Source: Zopfochytrium polystomum (lineage: Eukaryota; Chytridiomycota; Chytridiomycetes; Chytridiales; Chytridiaceae). From it: 64,000 nucleotides of DNA. Shown one piece after another: positions 42,577 through 53,015 of this stretch. The position numbers and the translations under genes were made by a program. The notes under the pieces were generated by a model that saw only the letters and a list, made by a program, of their open reading frames with translations, had not been told where the DNA came from and searched no databases. The stretch lies in assembly GCA_025765615.1 (NCBI GenBank), contig JAIVFJ010000274.1:1-64000 (forward strand), read 5' to 3'. The number at the start of each line of letters is the position of its first letter. The stretch's first letter is position 1.

Positions 42577-43321
42577 TTTGAATGCACTTGGTTTTTTGCG
42601 TTGGATGGGAAGGATGAAAGGGGTATGAAGTTTGATGAAGAAGGAGCATGTATTTAGACGGTTGTGAAGGGCCACGAAAGCTTTCGATCATAACATCGAA
42701 CTTCTTTCCGGTTTTGTCAAAGCCCACGCTCAGACCGGCGGAACTCGGCGCATCGGTGCCCCGACACAGGCGCTGGAAAATCAACTCAAACTCAAACTCA
42801 AGTTTGGCCGAGACGCTTTGTGTCTGCCTGTCTCTAGCCCTGTCCCAAGCATTCACATTGATGACGAGTCCATTTGAAATCAAGGGACACGTTTTGTTTA
42901 CGTCTCGCAGTCGTTTGGTCCGCCTGTCGGCCCATGGGTCAGAGTGCCGCCTTTTGCAGACTCACTTTTTTTTCCTGGCCGAAGCCGCTTCCGACAGACT
43001 CAAGTCCATTACGTATCCACGCAACTCACGGGGGCGGACACGGAGGAGGACACGGAGGAGGCGGAAAAACATTCGTCCGCACGCGCTACACTCGGCAAAA
43101 TATTTACTTTAATAAGAGAAAAACACAGTTTCTCTTCCTGAAAAGTAGAGGCGGAGTGTTCAGTGGAGAACCATTCGATAAAATGTCGCATAAATACTTC
43201 AAGTGATGACTGCGATAAGGTTGAGAGATCGCCCGGAGCGAACACAGCCCTTCACCCGCCTTCATACCCCCGGCCTTCGCCAAACTCCCCACCCGACACA
43301 CAAGGAAAAAACACGAACAGA
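42577..43321. promoter_or_regulatory. Shared intergenic region of the divergent aldo-keto reductases
   Basis: 745 bases between the two start codons. Contains an imperfect ggacacggaggaggacacgg repeat near 43036. No coding signal; may hold promoters for both genes. Confidence 0.5.
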
Positions 43322-44479
43322 ATGGCCTTTGCATTCCCCCCCGCGCCAAAATCGCCGCTCGGTTACCACCGAATCCTGTCTCCCAAAGCCGGCGTCAAGG
43401 TCTCCCCGCTCTGTCTCGGCACAATGAACTTTGGCGAGTCTTGGGAGGGCATGTTGGGCAAGTGCTCCAAGGACACGGCGTTCGAGATCCTCGACTACTT
43501 CTTCCGGAACGGCGGCAACTTCATCGACACTTCCAACAACTACCAAGGCGGGGAGAGCGAGCAGTGGCTCGGCGAATGGCTCGAGTCCCGAAAGAACCGC
43601 GACCAGATCGTCCTGGCGACCAAGTACTCCACCCTAGTCCCAAACAACGGGGAGCCCGAAGTCGTCAAGATCAACTTTAACGGCAACAACGCAAAGAGCC
43701 TCCGCCTCTCGGTCGAGTCCAGTCTCAAGAAGCTGAAGACCGACTACATCGACCTCCTGTACCTCCACTGGTGGGACTTTTCCACGTCGATCAAGGAGAT
43801 AATGCAGTCTCTGCACCGCCTCGTCCTCGCGGGCAAGGTGGTGCTCTACCTCGGTGTCGGCGAAACCCCCGCCTGGATCGTCAGTAGCGCGAACCGGTAC
43901 GCCCGCGACCACGGGCTCACCGAGTTCAGCGTGTACCAAGGCCGGTGGTCTGCCGCCGACCGCGACTTTGAGCGCGACGTCCTGCCGATGGCCGCCGCGG
44001 AGGGGCTGGCGGTGGTGCCGTGGGGGGTTTTCGGCCAGAACTTGTTCAAGAGCGCGGCGGAGCTGGTCGAAGACGACCCAGCACGCGCCGCAGCGTTGTC
44101 GTTCACGGACGCGCAACTGGCGGTCGCGCAGGCTGTCGAAAGCGTCGCGGCGCGCAAGGGCACGGTCGGCACGTCGGTGGCGCTGGCGTACGTGATGCAC
44201 AAGGCGCCGTTCGTCTTTCCGATCGTTGTGGTTCGCAAGTTGGAGCGCCTCAAGGACGGCATCGCGGCGCTGTCTCTCGAGCTTACCCCCGAGGACATCG
44301 ACGAGATTGAAAATGCTACGCCGTTTGACATTGGGTTCCCTTTCACCATGCTCTTCGAGTTTCACGGCTACCAAAAGTACCGCACCGGCATGACGACCAG
44401 CGACATCCCACTCGTCAAGTTTGCCGGCCACGTCGACACTGTGACGCCGCTCCAGCCGATCAAACCCAGGAAGGTTTAA
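43322..44479 (+). CDS. Aldo-keto reductase, aryl-alcohol dehydrogenase type, copy 2
   Basis: 385 residues, starting MAFAFPPAPKSPLGYHRILS like copy 1 and ending IPLVKFAGHVDTVTPLQPIK. The catalytic tetrad is kept: GNFIDTSNNYQGG (Asp, Tyr), VLATKYSTL (Lys), LLYLHWWDFST (His). Differences from copy 1 gather in the 170s (one extra residue in GKVVLYLGVG) and in the 290s (EDDPARAAALSFTDAQLA versus GDAARSMHAFTDTQRA), on the cofactor/substrate side. No introns. A third copy survives only as a relic at 38.2 kb. Confidence 0.93.
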   Translation: MAFAFPPAPKSPLGYHRILSPKAGVKVSPLCLGTMNFGESWEGMLGKCSKDTAFEILDYFFRNGGNFIDTSNNYQGGESEQWLGEWLESRKNRDQIVLATKYSTLVPNNGEPEVVKINFNGNNAKSLRLSVESSLKKLKTDYIDLLYLHWWDFSTSIKEIMQSLHRLVLAGKVVLYLGVGETPAWIVSSANRYARDHGLTEFSVYQGRWSAADRDFERDVLPMAAAEGLAVVPWGVFGQNLFKSAAELVEDDPARAAALSFTDAQLAVAQAVESVAARKGTVGTSVALAYVMHKAPFVFPIVVVRKLERLKDGIAALSLELTPEDIDEIENATPFDIGFPFTMLFEFHGYQKYRTGMTTSDIPLVKFAGHVDTVTPLQPIKPRKV

Positions 44480-45080
44480 GAGTGTTGTTTTCTGCTTCTC
44501 CTTTTTTTTTTTTTTTCTTTGCGGATCTTACAACAGAGGTCGTGGTCCAAATGTGAAATGGAGCTACCCAACGTCGACCCATTTAGTCAAAATGGTATTA
44601 TTAGCACGTTAGCTACTTCATATGTTTGGTTCACGCTGCGTCCTGGGTTGACGTTCACGGGTGAGGCGAAGTATCCGATATCGGAGGAGCTCGCGCTTGG
44701 ACCCCAACATTGATTGGTAGCGGGCCGATAGGGCGAAGCCGAAAAGCGCACAAATAGTGCACTTGATTGTTAATAATCCGGCAGCTGACGCTCCAAAAAA
44801 GCCATACATTTGTAGGGCATAAAGCAGCAAAACAGGGGGGGGGAAGAGAAAAAAAAAAAAAAAAAAAAGAACTCTTGGCGACTTACAGCGCAACGCCTTG
44901 GCCGTATCCGCGGCGGACGGCATGAATCTCGCGTTGTGGTGCGTCCTTGAGCGCTTAGGATGGCCAGCGTCAAGTCCGCGCAAGTGCAGTGTGTGTTTGT
45001 CTGGCCGTTTGACAGGAGCTCCATGTGACCAGCCCACAATGGGCAAGACACCCACAAAAATACTGCCAAGACAACCAAAC
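44480..45080. other. Intergenic, no gene seen
   Basis: T-run near 44504-44516 and A-run near 44851-44868. The open frame from 44898 runs into the next gene, but its first 60 residues look non-coding. Confidence 0.5.
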
Positions 45081-47188
45081 ATGACCACCCACGGCGCCAA
45101 GAAGAGCTGCGACAAAGTCGACGACCCGCTCTTCACGATCCTCGTCGGCGATCCGGCCGTCCCGTTCGCGCTGCGGGCATCCGCCTTCCAATCGTTTCCC
45201 GGCACGTACCTCGCCCACCGCACCGCCGCCGCCGCGCCCGCCGCCACAACGTCCGCGCCGCCGTCCTTCCCGTTCGCTAAGCCGTTCGAGATCTGCCTGC
45301 CCGACTGCCCCGTCGCCGTCTTCACCCGCGTCGTTCTGCCCTTTTACGGCATCGACTGGACCGACGGAACGGGAGGCGTCACCACAACTACAAACGGCGA
45401 CAAAGCTTCGACCAAACGCTCCAAGCCTGCAACGACCTTGAACGATTGGACGGTCCCTGGCTTCAACAATCGCAGCGACGTCCCTCGGAGGGAAGAGGAT
45501 CTTGTGTCGGAAATTCTTGCGGGCAGAATACCCGCTGGGGATCAGGTTGGGAACGAGGAGGGTGGTGACGGCGACGAGGAAAGCGACGAGCTTGACCATG
45601 TTTCGTCGGCCGTGATCGATCGGTGTTTGAAGTTTCTGCTCATACCATCACCGTATGACGTGCCGCACGCATTGCGGTTTTATACGAGGGACAGAGAGGT
45701 AAGGGAGTGAATGGCTGAGGGCGTGGCCCCCACGTCCCTGAAATCCAGGGTCTCTCCCGCCCCCAGTTGCCCGCGCTGGACCGCATGCTCCGCGTCGTAC
45801 AGCAGCAAGTCGAAGCACACCAATCCCTCCTCAAATGGCACGAAGAGCGCAAAACAAAGCCTCGCACACCCAGCGAGGCAACAGTGATGCGGATACCTCA
45901 GAACTTAGATGTCGAGGTGCGCAAGCACTTCCGCATCGATGGTCTGAAGCGCGAAGTCAGCCGGCTGAAGCGCGACGCGTGGAAGGACGAGCGACCAACG
46001 ATGGACGAGCTGTACTTTGCTCCGCAGGCGTGCAGGGCGGCAGACGTCGAGTTTCGCGATCCAGAGGCGGTGAAGATGATGGCAGAGCTTGCGCGGCACG
46101 GGCTTCTGGACAGGCTGTATTTTCGACGGTTCGACATGAGGACGGATTGCGCGATTCATTCGAACAGGTTTGTTTTCCTAAATGTTTTCCAGGTTGCCAA
46201 ATCACAACCAGGCCAGTAACGTTTGTTCACTTTCCGGCATTGAATAGTTGCTACAGAAGCTGCGGAAGAGATGACATTGGTATGGAATCTATCACCCCCG
46301 CCCTCGGAGACTTTGACCATCCCGATGACGTCGTCGTCGTCGGCGACGTGGACGACCTCGTTGAGCCGCTCAAAGGCACGAAGGTGTATCGCTCGGAAGA
46401 TCTGAAGCACGTGCCAAAGGGCGTCCTACTAGCGCAGCTACAAGTCGAAAATACCTTCTTATTCTCACATGAATGGGTTACTGACAGCTCTTACAGATCG
46501 ACCCAAAGCTTCGATTGGCCCCTCACTTCGGAGCAATGCTCGGAAAGCAACGAGTGTCCCGCCGCCGTACCGACAAAGGTGACTGTGGGGATCGTTTTTT
46601 GGAATGGGTAGGTTTGGTTGCAAAATAGTTGTTTGACACTGAGAGATTCCGTATCTTCTCCGTTCAATGCATTGGAAACCATGACTGCGTGTTGGTCAGT
46701 GATGCGGTACGGATCCACCTTCTTTTCCCGTTGGCTCCCATCTTCGACCTCGTCCCAGTCTACTCACTTGTTCGCTACTTGTCCACCCTCTTTCCTCCTT
46801 TTCTCCGCCCGACCGAATCCCCTGCATTTTTCCAAATCAGGCAAAAAACGACTACAAGGTTCCCACGCGGCGTCCAAAACTCCGCGTTCCAACATTTTTC
46901 CCAAAACCGATGACCGCGTTTCAACTCTTCTGTCACGAAAAGAGGTCGCAACTTTTGTTGGCAGCAGAGGAGTCCGGTTGCTCCGTCACTTTGGAGGAAA
47001 TCGAGAATCGGATCTATGATGAGTGGACGCGAGGCGGATGGAGATTGCGCGAAGCATTTGAGTTTCTGGTGGATCTAGCGGCTGATTCCGAAAAGCGTTT
47101 CAGGAGGGCGTTGGGGCGCCATTGGAGGGGTGAGGACATGAATGAAGGGTTTGCGTCAGGGGACGAAACCTTTGAGGATGACGAGTGA
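45081..47188 (+). CDS. BTB/POZ-like and HMG-box-like protein of unknown function
   Basis: Five exons join in phase: 45081-45698, 45767-46167, 46248-46443, 46497-46607, 46841-47188, giving 557 residues. The N-terminus (DDPLFTILVGDPAVPFALRA, FQSFPGTYLAHRT, FTRVVLPFYGIDW) has the LVG..pF...A...fP....A pattern of BTB/POZ domains; this is tentative. The middle is helical and conserved in the relic at 38.4-39.1 kb (LARHGLLDRLYFRRFDMRTD, KVYRSEDLKH). The last exon, PKPMTAFQLFCHEKRSQLLL then EEIENRIYDEWTRGGWRLRE, has the spacing of an HMG box. A sequence-specific or architectural DNA-binding role is plausible. A Met at 45039 is an alternative start. Confidence 0.7.
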
Positions 47189-47614
47189 AAATAATTTTTG
47201 CGTGCGACACGTGATAATCCAGGTTGAACAAAGACCACTCGGGATTCCCAAAAGCAAAAGATGAGGCAAATCGCCTTTTGGAATTTAGGCAGACAGAATT
47301 TTGGGTTGATTTGTCTGCTTTCCTCAGTATCACATATGAGAACCTCATCGAATAAATTCCCCTCCACCCAAATCATCTTCTATCCTTGATATTCCTTGTA
47401 CGAAGACCCTGCTTCTCTGCTAGTGGGCTCGAATTACCATTATCTCCAACGCTGAAGGGAGAGAAAGGAAATCGACCGCACGCCGCCATTCATTACATTC
47501 TAGAAGTTCAGCAGCCACGCGGCACCAAGAACTCTCCCCGCCCCAATGTTGACCTTAGAGCCAAGTTCATAAATTATTGCCATCATTACTATAAGTGATC
47601 ACTCCCCCCACATC
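47189..47614. other. Intergenic, no gene seen
   Basis: AT-richer than its flanks; 3' ends of the convergent BTB/HMG-like and lipase genes meet here. Confidence 0.5.
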
Positions 47615-48990
47615 TCAGCACGCCGCCCCACCAAAGACAAGCCCATCGTACACCAAATGCGCCGACGTCGAAACCCACGGCGGAGTCGAATTCGCGCAGT
47701 TCCTGTCCTCCTCGCCGTCCACACCACCATCATCACACGCAACCGCGTCTCCCGTCGCATCGATCCACACCTCGCCGCCACCCGCATGCAAGAACCCAAA
47801 CGCCCTCGGCGGCAGGTGGGGCGCGACGTCGTTATAATTTACCGCCCTCACGATCCGACCGAGTCCGAGACGTTCCACCGCGGCCGCGAAGCCGGCGTCG
47901 CCGACGCGCGGGGCGCCGACGGTCGTCAGGTGGATTCACGTCGCCGGTTGGACACCCTGCAAGGCAAGCTCCACCGCCGCGATAGTCGCAACCGCGCCGC
48001 CGAGGCTGTGTCCCGCGACGAGCAGCGGTCGCTCCGGGAACCTCTCTCGCAGCGAACTCACGGCGGAGAAAGTCGCGTTCCGCATTCCTTCCCAGTACGC
48101 GTAGAACCCGGTGTGAACCTTTCCCTCCTTCTTCAGCTGGTGGACGCCGGCCGCCGCGACACCGCTCAGGGCGAGGTCCGCCTTTGCAAAGTTGATATCC
48201 TCGATCCAGTTCCGTACGTCCCTCGTTCCGCGGAAAGCGACGACGATGGCCCCGAGGTCGTCGCTGGCGGCGACAAAGGCCTGGCCACCGACGTCGGGCG
48301 CCGTGACGACTGTGATGGAGTGGGTTCCGGCGACGGAGGGGTCGGCGCAGGCCGTGCAGGTCCAGGCGGCGATGATGTCTGGGTTGCAGAAGGCGGCGGC
48401 GGCGAGGCGGGCGTGTGTTTTGATTGTTTGGCGTGTGGTGGCGGGGATAGGCGTTGGTGGTGTTGTGGACGGGTTTGGGGTGCCACGGGTCTCGGGTGTC
48501 GGGGTCTGCATGGTGAACAAAAAGTAAGTCGTAATATGTGAGAAACGACATGGCCGGTTCATGTACGGTTCAAGCGTACCAAGCTCAGCCTCCCCGTCTC
48601 TTTGGGCAGCGTAGACGCCGTCTCATTGTGCCACCCAGTGCCGATAGTCAGATTATAAATGTCTTGATCGCCGTCGACGAGGTCCTGAACGTACTGACGG
48701 ACGCCGTCCGCCCGCGGCTCGGCGTCGTCGATGCACGGGAGGACTCGGCGCTGCACGAAGCGGGCGCAGCGGGCTGTGGCCTCGTCGTAGCCCGACGGCT
48801 TGGGCCAGGACAGCCGGGCGTCCCAGTGCTGTGACGGTGGTTGCGGCTGCGGCGTCTGGTTGTCGCCGTCGACGGTCAGGAAGAGGAGGGTGTCCTGCTG
48901 GAGTTGCGGTAGGGGCGTGGCTAGGGCAGTGGTGATGGTGGGAAGCACGCCGCCGAGGAGGATGCTCAATAGGCTCAGCAGCCTCGCCAT
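47615..48990 (-). CDS. Secreted class 3 lipase with one in-frame stop
   Basis: Exon 1 (48990-48580) encodes a signal peptide (MARLLSLLSILLGGVLPTIT) and a pro-region (LPQLQQDTLLFLTVDGDNQT). An 83-base intron (gtacgc...cag) joins in phase 0 to exon 2 at 48505. Exon 2 carries AIVVAFRGTRDVRNWIEDIN, the lid-side strand, and the nucleophile elbow PLLVAGHSLGGAVATIAA. At 47936-47938 a TGA interrupts the frame after LQGVQPAT. The same frame continues without shift through TVGAPRVGDAGF, NYNDVAPHLPP (catalytic Asp) and STSAHLVYDGL (catalytic His) to a stop at 47615. The family fold and triad are otherwise whole. Either the gene died recently by one substitution, or the stop is an error, or it is read through. 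Confidence 0.8.
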
Positions 48991-49045
48991 TACAGGGCTT
49001 GTGCGAGTGTTCGAGCGTACTACAAGAATTGCAGGTGCTTGTGAG

Positions 49046-49094
<49 letters not shown>

Positions 49095-49482
49095 TGTGTG
49101 CGTGAGTGTGTGTGTGAGTGTGTGGGTGATGATTAGAGTAGAGATCGGAGTTTCCTTTCTGGGCACCCCTTTTTGCTCGGTTTTTTTTTTTTTTTTTTTT
49201 TCCATTCTCGTTCCCCCACTGCTTTTTTCCTTGGGTTTTATTTTTTCCTTGGGTTTTATTTTTTGGAACAAGAAAATTTGTTCCACGCCTCACCCCAAAC
49301 GGCACGGCCGCTGGTTTTCGTGAATTGATTTTCCCGCACGGGGGGCGTTGATCGCCCAGCCGATCGCCGGTTTTTCCGACCTTGCGGAGAAATCCGCAGG
49401 CCCGCTTAAAAAAGTGTGGTCGTGACTTCCTTTCGCGAATCCCCATTGCGCACAGACACGGCACACAAACACACACACACAC

Positions 49483-49522
<40 letters not shown>

Positions 49523-49585
49523 GCACAGCACAAAGAAACCCTCCTCGCATCCCTTCTCTCACCTACAAATCAACACCACGCATAA

Positions 49586-49629
<44 letters not shown>
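48991..49629. repeat. Microsatellite-rich spacer: (TG)n, T-tract, (CA)n, (CA)n
   Basis: (TG)n at 49049-49094 continues as tgtgtg/agtg units to about 49120. A T-run lies at 49182-49201. (CA)n lies at 49468-49520 and again at 49587-49629, ending directly at the next start codon. A 17-base direct repeat (ttttccttgggttttat) occurs twice at 49226-49260. Confidence 0.9.
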
Positions 49630-49633
<4 letters not shown>

Positions 49634-49968
49634 TTGAGCTTCTCCTCGTCGCCACCCTCGTCGTCGTCCCAGTCCTCGCGCTCCGCCGCTGCCCCTCCTG
49701 CAACTGCCGCGGCTGCCACCGGCCCTCGTGCCGCACCGACATGACCGCCACACCGACCGTCGCCGGCGACGGCGAAGACGACGCGCTTCCCAAGTACATG
49801 GAGCGGGAGGACGGACCGATGCGGCGGCGGCGGCAGCGGGGACGGCCGTCGGCGGGGGAAGCTGCTGCTTCGGGCGCACGGCAGACGCGGCGGACGGCGG
49901 TGCCGCAGCAGCAGCCTGTGGAGGAGGAGAGGGTGGAGACGCTGCCGCGGTACACCGTAATGGCGTGA
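49630..49968 (+). CDS. Small membrane protein with PY-type motifs, copy 1
   Basis: 112 residues starting MFELLLVATLVVVPVLALRR, a short N-terminal hydrophobic helix. A Cys/Arg-rich patch follows (CPSCNCRGCHRPSC), then an acidic patch with LPKYMER, a basic stretch, and the C-terminus VETLPRYTVMA. LPxY motifs (LPKY, LPRY) bind WW domains of Rsp5/Nedd4-type ubiquitin ligases in yeast membrane adaptors, so an adaptor role is possible (inference). The (CA)n repeat touches the start codon, so the leader is repeat-derived. A tandem partner lies at 50597-50917. Confidence 0.65.
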
Positions 49969-50596
49969 GGGGGGGGGGGAAGCGGGTTGCTGTTGTGAGG
50001 TGGGGCGAAGGAGGGTAGTTGCTGGAGGAGGAGGATTTCTTCTTTCACCGGTTACCGGTTGGTTGTTCACGGCTCTGCAGTTCAAAGAGCGCTCTATTCA
50101 TTTTGTCTATGCTTCTGCTCCTCCAATTGTTTTGCGCACCTCATATTTCTGCCGTGTTTGCAGAAGCGTATTCATCGTATTCGCGTGAGAAATTGAAGGG
50201 TCTATCATGTCATTTAATGGAAAAAAACGCCGTAGCGTAGTAAAAAACGGGCCTGCCGGCCCACTTTCTTGCAGGAAGCCTCGGACGAAACTCAAAAGAG
50301 GCGTGGCTTACGTAATTCGAACACAACACAAAAACAGCCAAGCCACCCATCACGTGACCGTAATTATTTTGCCCAGTCGTTTCGAGTCGGTCGAGTTTTT
50401 CCGCCTTGCGGGCCGCCGCTCATCCCATCCCGCATCCCGCACGCCGCAGCCACACGCGCAATAAAAAGAGGGCGGGGGGGGAAGTTTTTTCACAGAACAA
50501 ACCTGCCCCCCCAACAACCACCCTTTCTCGATTCCAAACAAAACCTCGAAGGAATCTCCCCCGAAAGCACCAGCAGCAGCGACCGCCCCCCCCCAC
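49969..50596. other. Spacer between the two PY-motif genes
   Basis: Promoter region of copy 2, including C-rich stretches near 50510 and 50585. No gene supported. Confidence 0.45.
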
Positions 50597-50917
50597 ATGT
50601 TCGAGCTCCTCATCCTCGCCGCCGTCATCGTCCCCATCGTCGTCGTCCACCGCCGCCGCCGCCGCCACCGCCGTCAGCACCACGGCGAATCCACCAGCTG
50701 CCGCCGGTCGCGCTCCGCCTCGCCAGCCAACCGATCCGCCTCATACGACCCAGCCGCGCAGCTGCCGCCAAAGTACGTCTCACCGCCGTCATCGGCACAG
50801 AGCCGCGTGCCCCGCCGCCGGCACTCTGACGACGCCGTCGCCGAGACGCGCCCGCTGGTGGCGCCGGGGACCGGGGAAGCCGGCGGGGTGGAGACGTTGC
50901 CGCGGTACACGGCGTGA
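50597..50917 (+). CDS. Small membrane protein with PY-type motifs, copy 2
   Basis: 106 residues starting MFELLILAAVIVPIVVVHRR, with the same N-terminal helix as copy 1 and a run of Arg/His instead of the Cys patch. It has QLPPKYVSPPS (a true PPxY core, PPKY) in place of LPKY, and the same end, VETLPRYTA. Retention of both tyrosine motifs between otherwise diverged copies suggests that they matter. Same inference as copy 1: a membrane-anchored WW-domain ligand. Confidence 0.67.
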   Translation: MFELLILAAVIVPIVVVHRRRRRHRRQHHGESTSCRRSRSASPANRSASYDPAAQLPPKYVSPPSSAQSRVPRRRHSDDAVAETRPLVAPGTGEAGGVETLPRYTA

Positions 50918-51639
50918 ACAAAAGCGTCGGCGCAGAGGACTTTTTTTTTGATGGTTTCTCTTGTTTTGTTTTCTTGTTGCAAGCGTATCCCATGTTCGCC
51001 TTCTCGATCACCTGGCTTCTTTTCTTTTTTAAGCATCATGGTGTCGAGCACATTCCGCACATCCCAAAAGTCCTCATTTTGCCTTTCTTTTTATTAACCG
51101 TTTTTGGTGCTTACCTCTCCCAATTTCCCGCGAAGCACCTCATCGTTCTGCTCACATCCTTAACACAGCCCGTGGAATACAAAAAAACATTTAACAAAAC
51201 ATACAAAGCTTCCTTAAAGAAAAAGATATTAAGGTCTGCAGCAAAAGATGGTGGTGCGGCAAGGGCGGGCTCACTTCCGATCTGTGAATTGCTCCTCAAT
51301 GTGAAACTCTCATGCACATCTCATCGGCTTCAAATTCCGGCCTCCTTCTGTTGAGTAAACGCTCACGTGGTTGTAATCCTTGCGTTGATTAAGTGCGTGG
51401 GCAACTGATAACGTATGATAGAAAAGAAGGAGGCGGGCAATTAAAGAGCGAAAATATAAAAAGCAGATTTTAAAGAACATAAGTTTAAAGTGGAGCGGCG
51501 AAGAGAAAGCAAAGTCTCAAACGTAGAAGGGGAAGAAGCGTTGAAAGTAAAAATATGCGAAGCAGGCGGATGTCCGCTGAAAATCAACATTTCGCCACTC
51601 ACACCTCCGCCCACCTCCGAACGGTATCCATCCCGAAAA
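50918..51639. other. Intergenic, no gene seen
   Basis: AT-rich from 51020 to 51480. 3' ends of the PY gene and of cyclin 1 meet here. Confidence 0.45.
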
Positions 51640-52568
51640 TCACTCCACAGCCACCCTCTTCACACTCCTCCCAACCATCTCCTCCTCCGCCTCCACCACT
51701 TCCTCCCTCCCCCTCTTCCCAGCACTCCCCTTCCCCGCCCTCCCCTCACACACCCCGACGGCAACCCACACGACCCGCTCACACGCCTGCTTAAACCGCC
51801 CCCCGTCAAACTCGACCGCGAGGCGGTACCCCAACGTCTCGAGGGCGTGCCTCTGCGCGTCGAGGAGGTCTCGCAACGGGACGCCTGCGAGTCGGGCGAG
51901 CACGCGGGCGGGCGGGGTGCCGCGGTCGCGCAGGTATTTGAGGGCGAGGAGGAGGGCGGCTGTGAAGGATGTTGTTGGGTGGTGGTGGCGGCGGCGGTGT
52001 GGCGGGGGTGCGGTTTGGGTCGTCGTTGTGGCTGCGGTGAGGGAGCTGGTGGTCGGGGCGGGGCTTGCGGGAGGGGAGAGCGGTGCGATCGCGGCGGCGA
52101 GGTGTTTGAGTTGCGGTTTGGTGGAGGGTTGTATTGTGGAAAGCGACGGATCGACGGCAGCGCCTTCTGCGGCGGCGGACGTTGCGTTGCGGACGCGGAG
52201 GAGGTAGTGCAATGCGAGCTGGAGGGCGTGGAACGAGGCGCCGGTGGCGGCGACCAAGGTCGCGACGAATCGCTGGGTGTGGGCGTGGTGGGAGGAGTGG
52301 AGTGCAGCGCGGGCTGCGGCGGGGAGTGTGGGGTCGCTGTCGACGGTTAGCGCGGCGAGGTCTGGATTTGGGGGGGTGGGTGGGTTTGGTGTTTGGTTAA
52401 GAACGCCGTTTTGGGAAAGGAGCAGAAGGGAGAAGGGAGGCAGGCATGTACTCAACAGATCAAGGCGGTGGGGAGGAGTTTGTGGTTGTTGTTGTTGTTG
52501 TTGCGCGGAGCCGGGTGGGACGCTGCTGGTGCAGGTGCGGGTGGCTCCGAGGAGGAGAAGGAGGCCAT
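51640..52568 (-). CDS. Pho80/Pcl-type cyclin 1
   Basis: Exons 52568-52457 and 52361-51640, 277 residues. Exon 1 starts MASFSSSEPPAPAPAASHPA and ends LLPTALI. The intron (gttgag...ccag) is in phase 1, and exon 2 opens LAALTVDSDPTLPAAARAAL. The cyclin box has HTQRFVATLVAATGASFHAL, LALHYLLRVRN, then after a Pro/Thr-rich insert FTAALLLALKYLRDRG and AQRHALETLGYRLAVEFDGG. This pattern (FxAALxLAxKxL, then ER..L..LgYRL) is that of Pho80/Pcl cyclins, partners of Pho85-type CDKs. The basic C-terminus (KRGREE, VKRVAVE) could be a nuclear signal. First of four related genes within 9 kb. Confidence 0.82.
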
Positions 52569-52958
52569 TTGGATTGGATGGATCGGTGGATGGATTGATC
52601 GATGGATCGGCCTCTCGGGGACGAACTGGTTGATTTGGTGAGGGTGTGCTGGCGGGAACGGGAGCGCGGGAGTGGTAGCTGCTGGCTAGCTGCAGGCGGC
52701 GGGGAAAGGGGGGGCGGATGCCTGGGGGCGACGACGGTTTGAGGCGGCGCGATCTGGTGCGATCTTTTTTGCGAAAGGAGTTTTTATACAAATGAAAAGG
52801 AACAGGAAGAAGAAAAAAAAGGAAAAAAAAAAAAAAAAAAAAGAGAAAACAGAAACAGAAACGATATGTAAAACATGAAAAGAAGTTGAAACCTTGGCGT
52901 TGCGTGGCTGCGGCGGAGAGGCTGGCTGTCTGGGCGTCTGTGCTGAGAGAGGGCCAAG

Positions 52959-53015
<57 letters not shown>

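Noticed and set aside
44898..45080. Upstream start for the BTB/HMG-like gene
   Set aside because: The added residues look like translated leader; starts at 45039 or 45081 agree with the domain start.
48990..49533. N-terminal extension of the lipase through the (CA)n repeat
   Set aside because: The signal peptide begins cleanly at the ATG at 48990; upstream sequence is repeat-derived.
49048..49637. Open frames of alternating Cys/Val or Thr/His
   Set aside because: Pure translation of (TG)n and (CA)n repeats.
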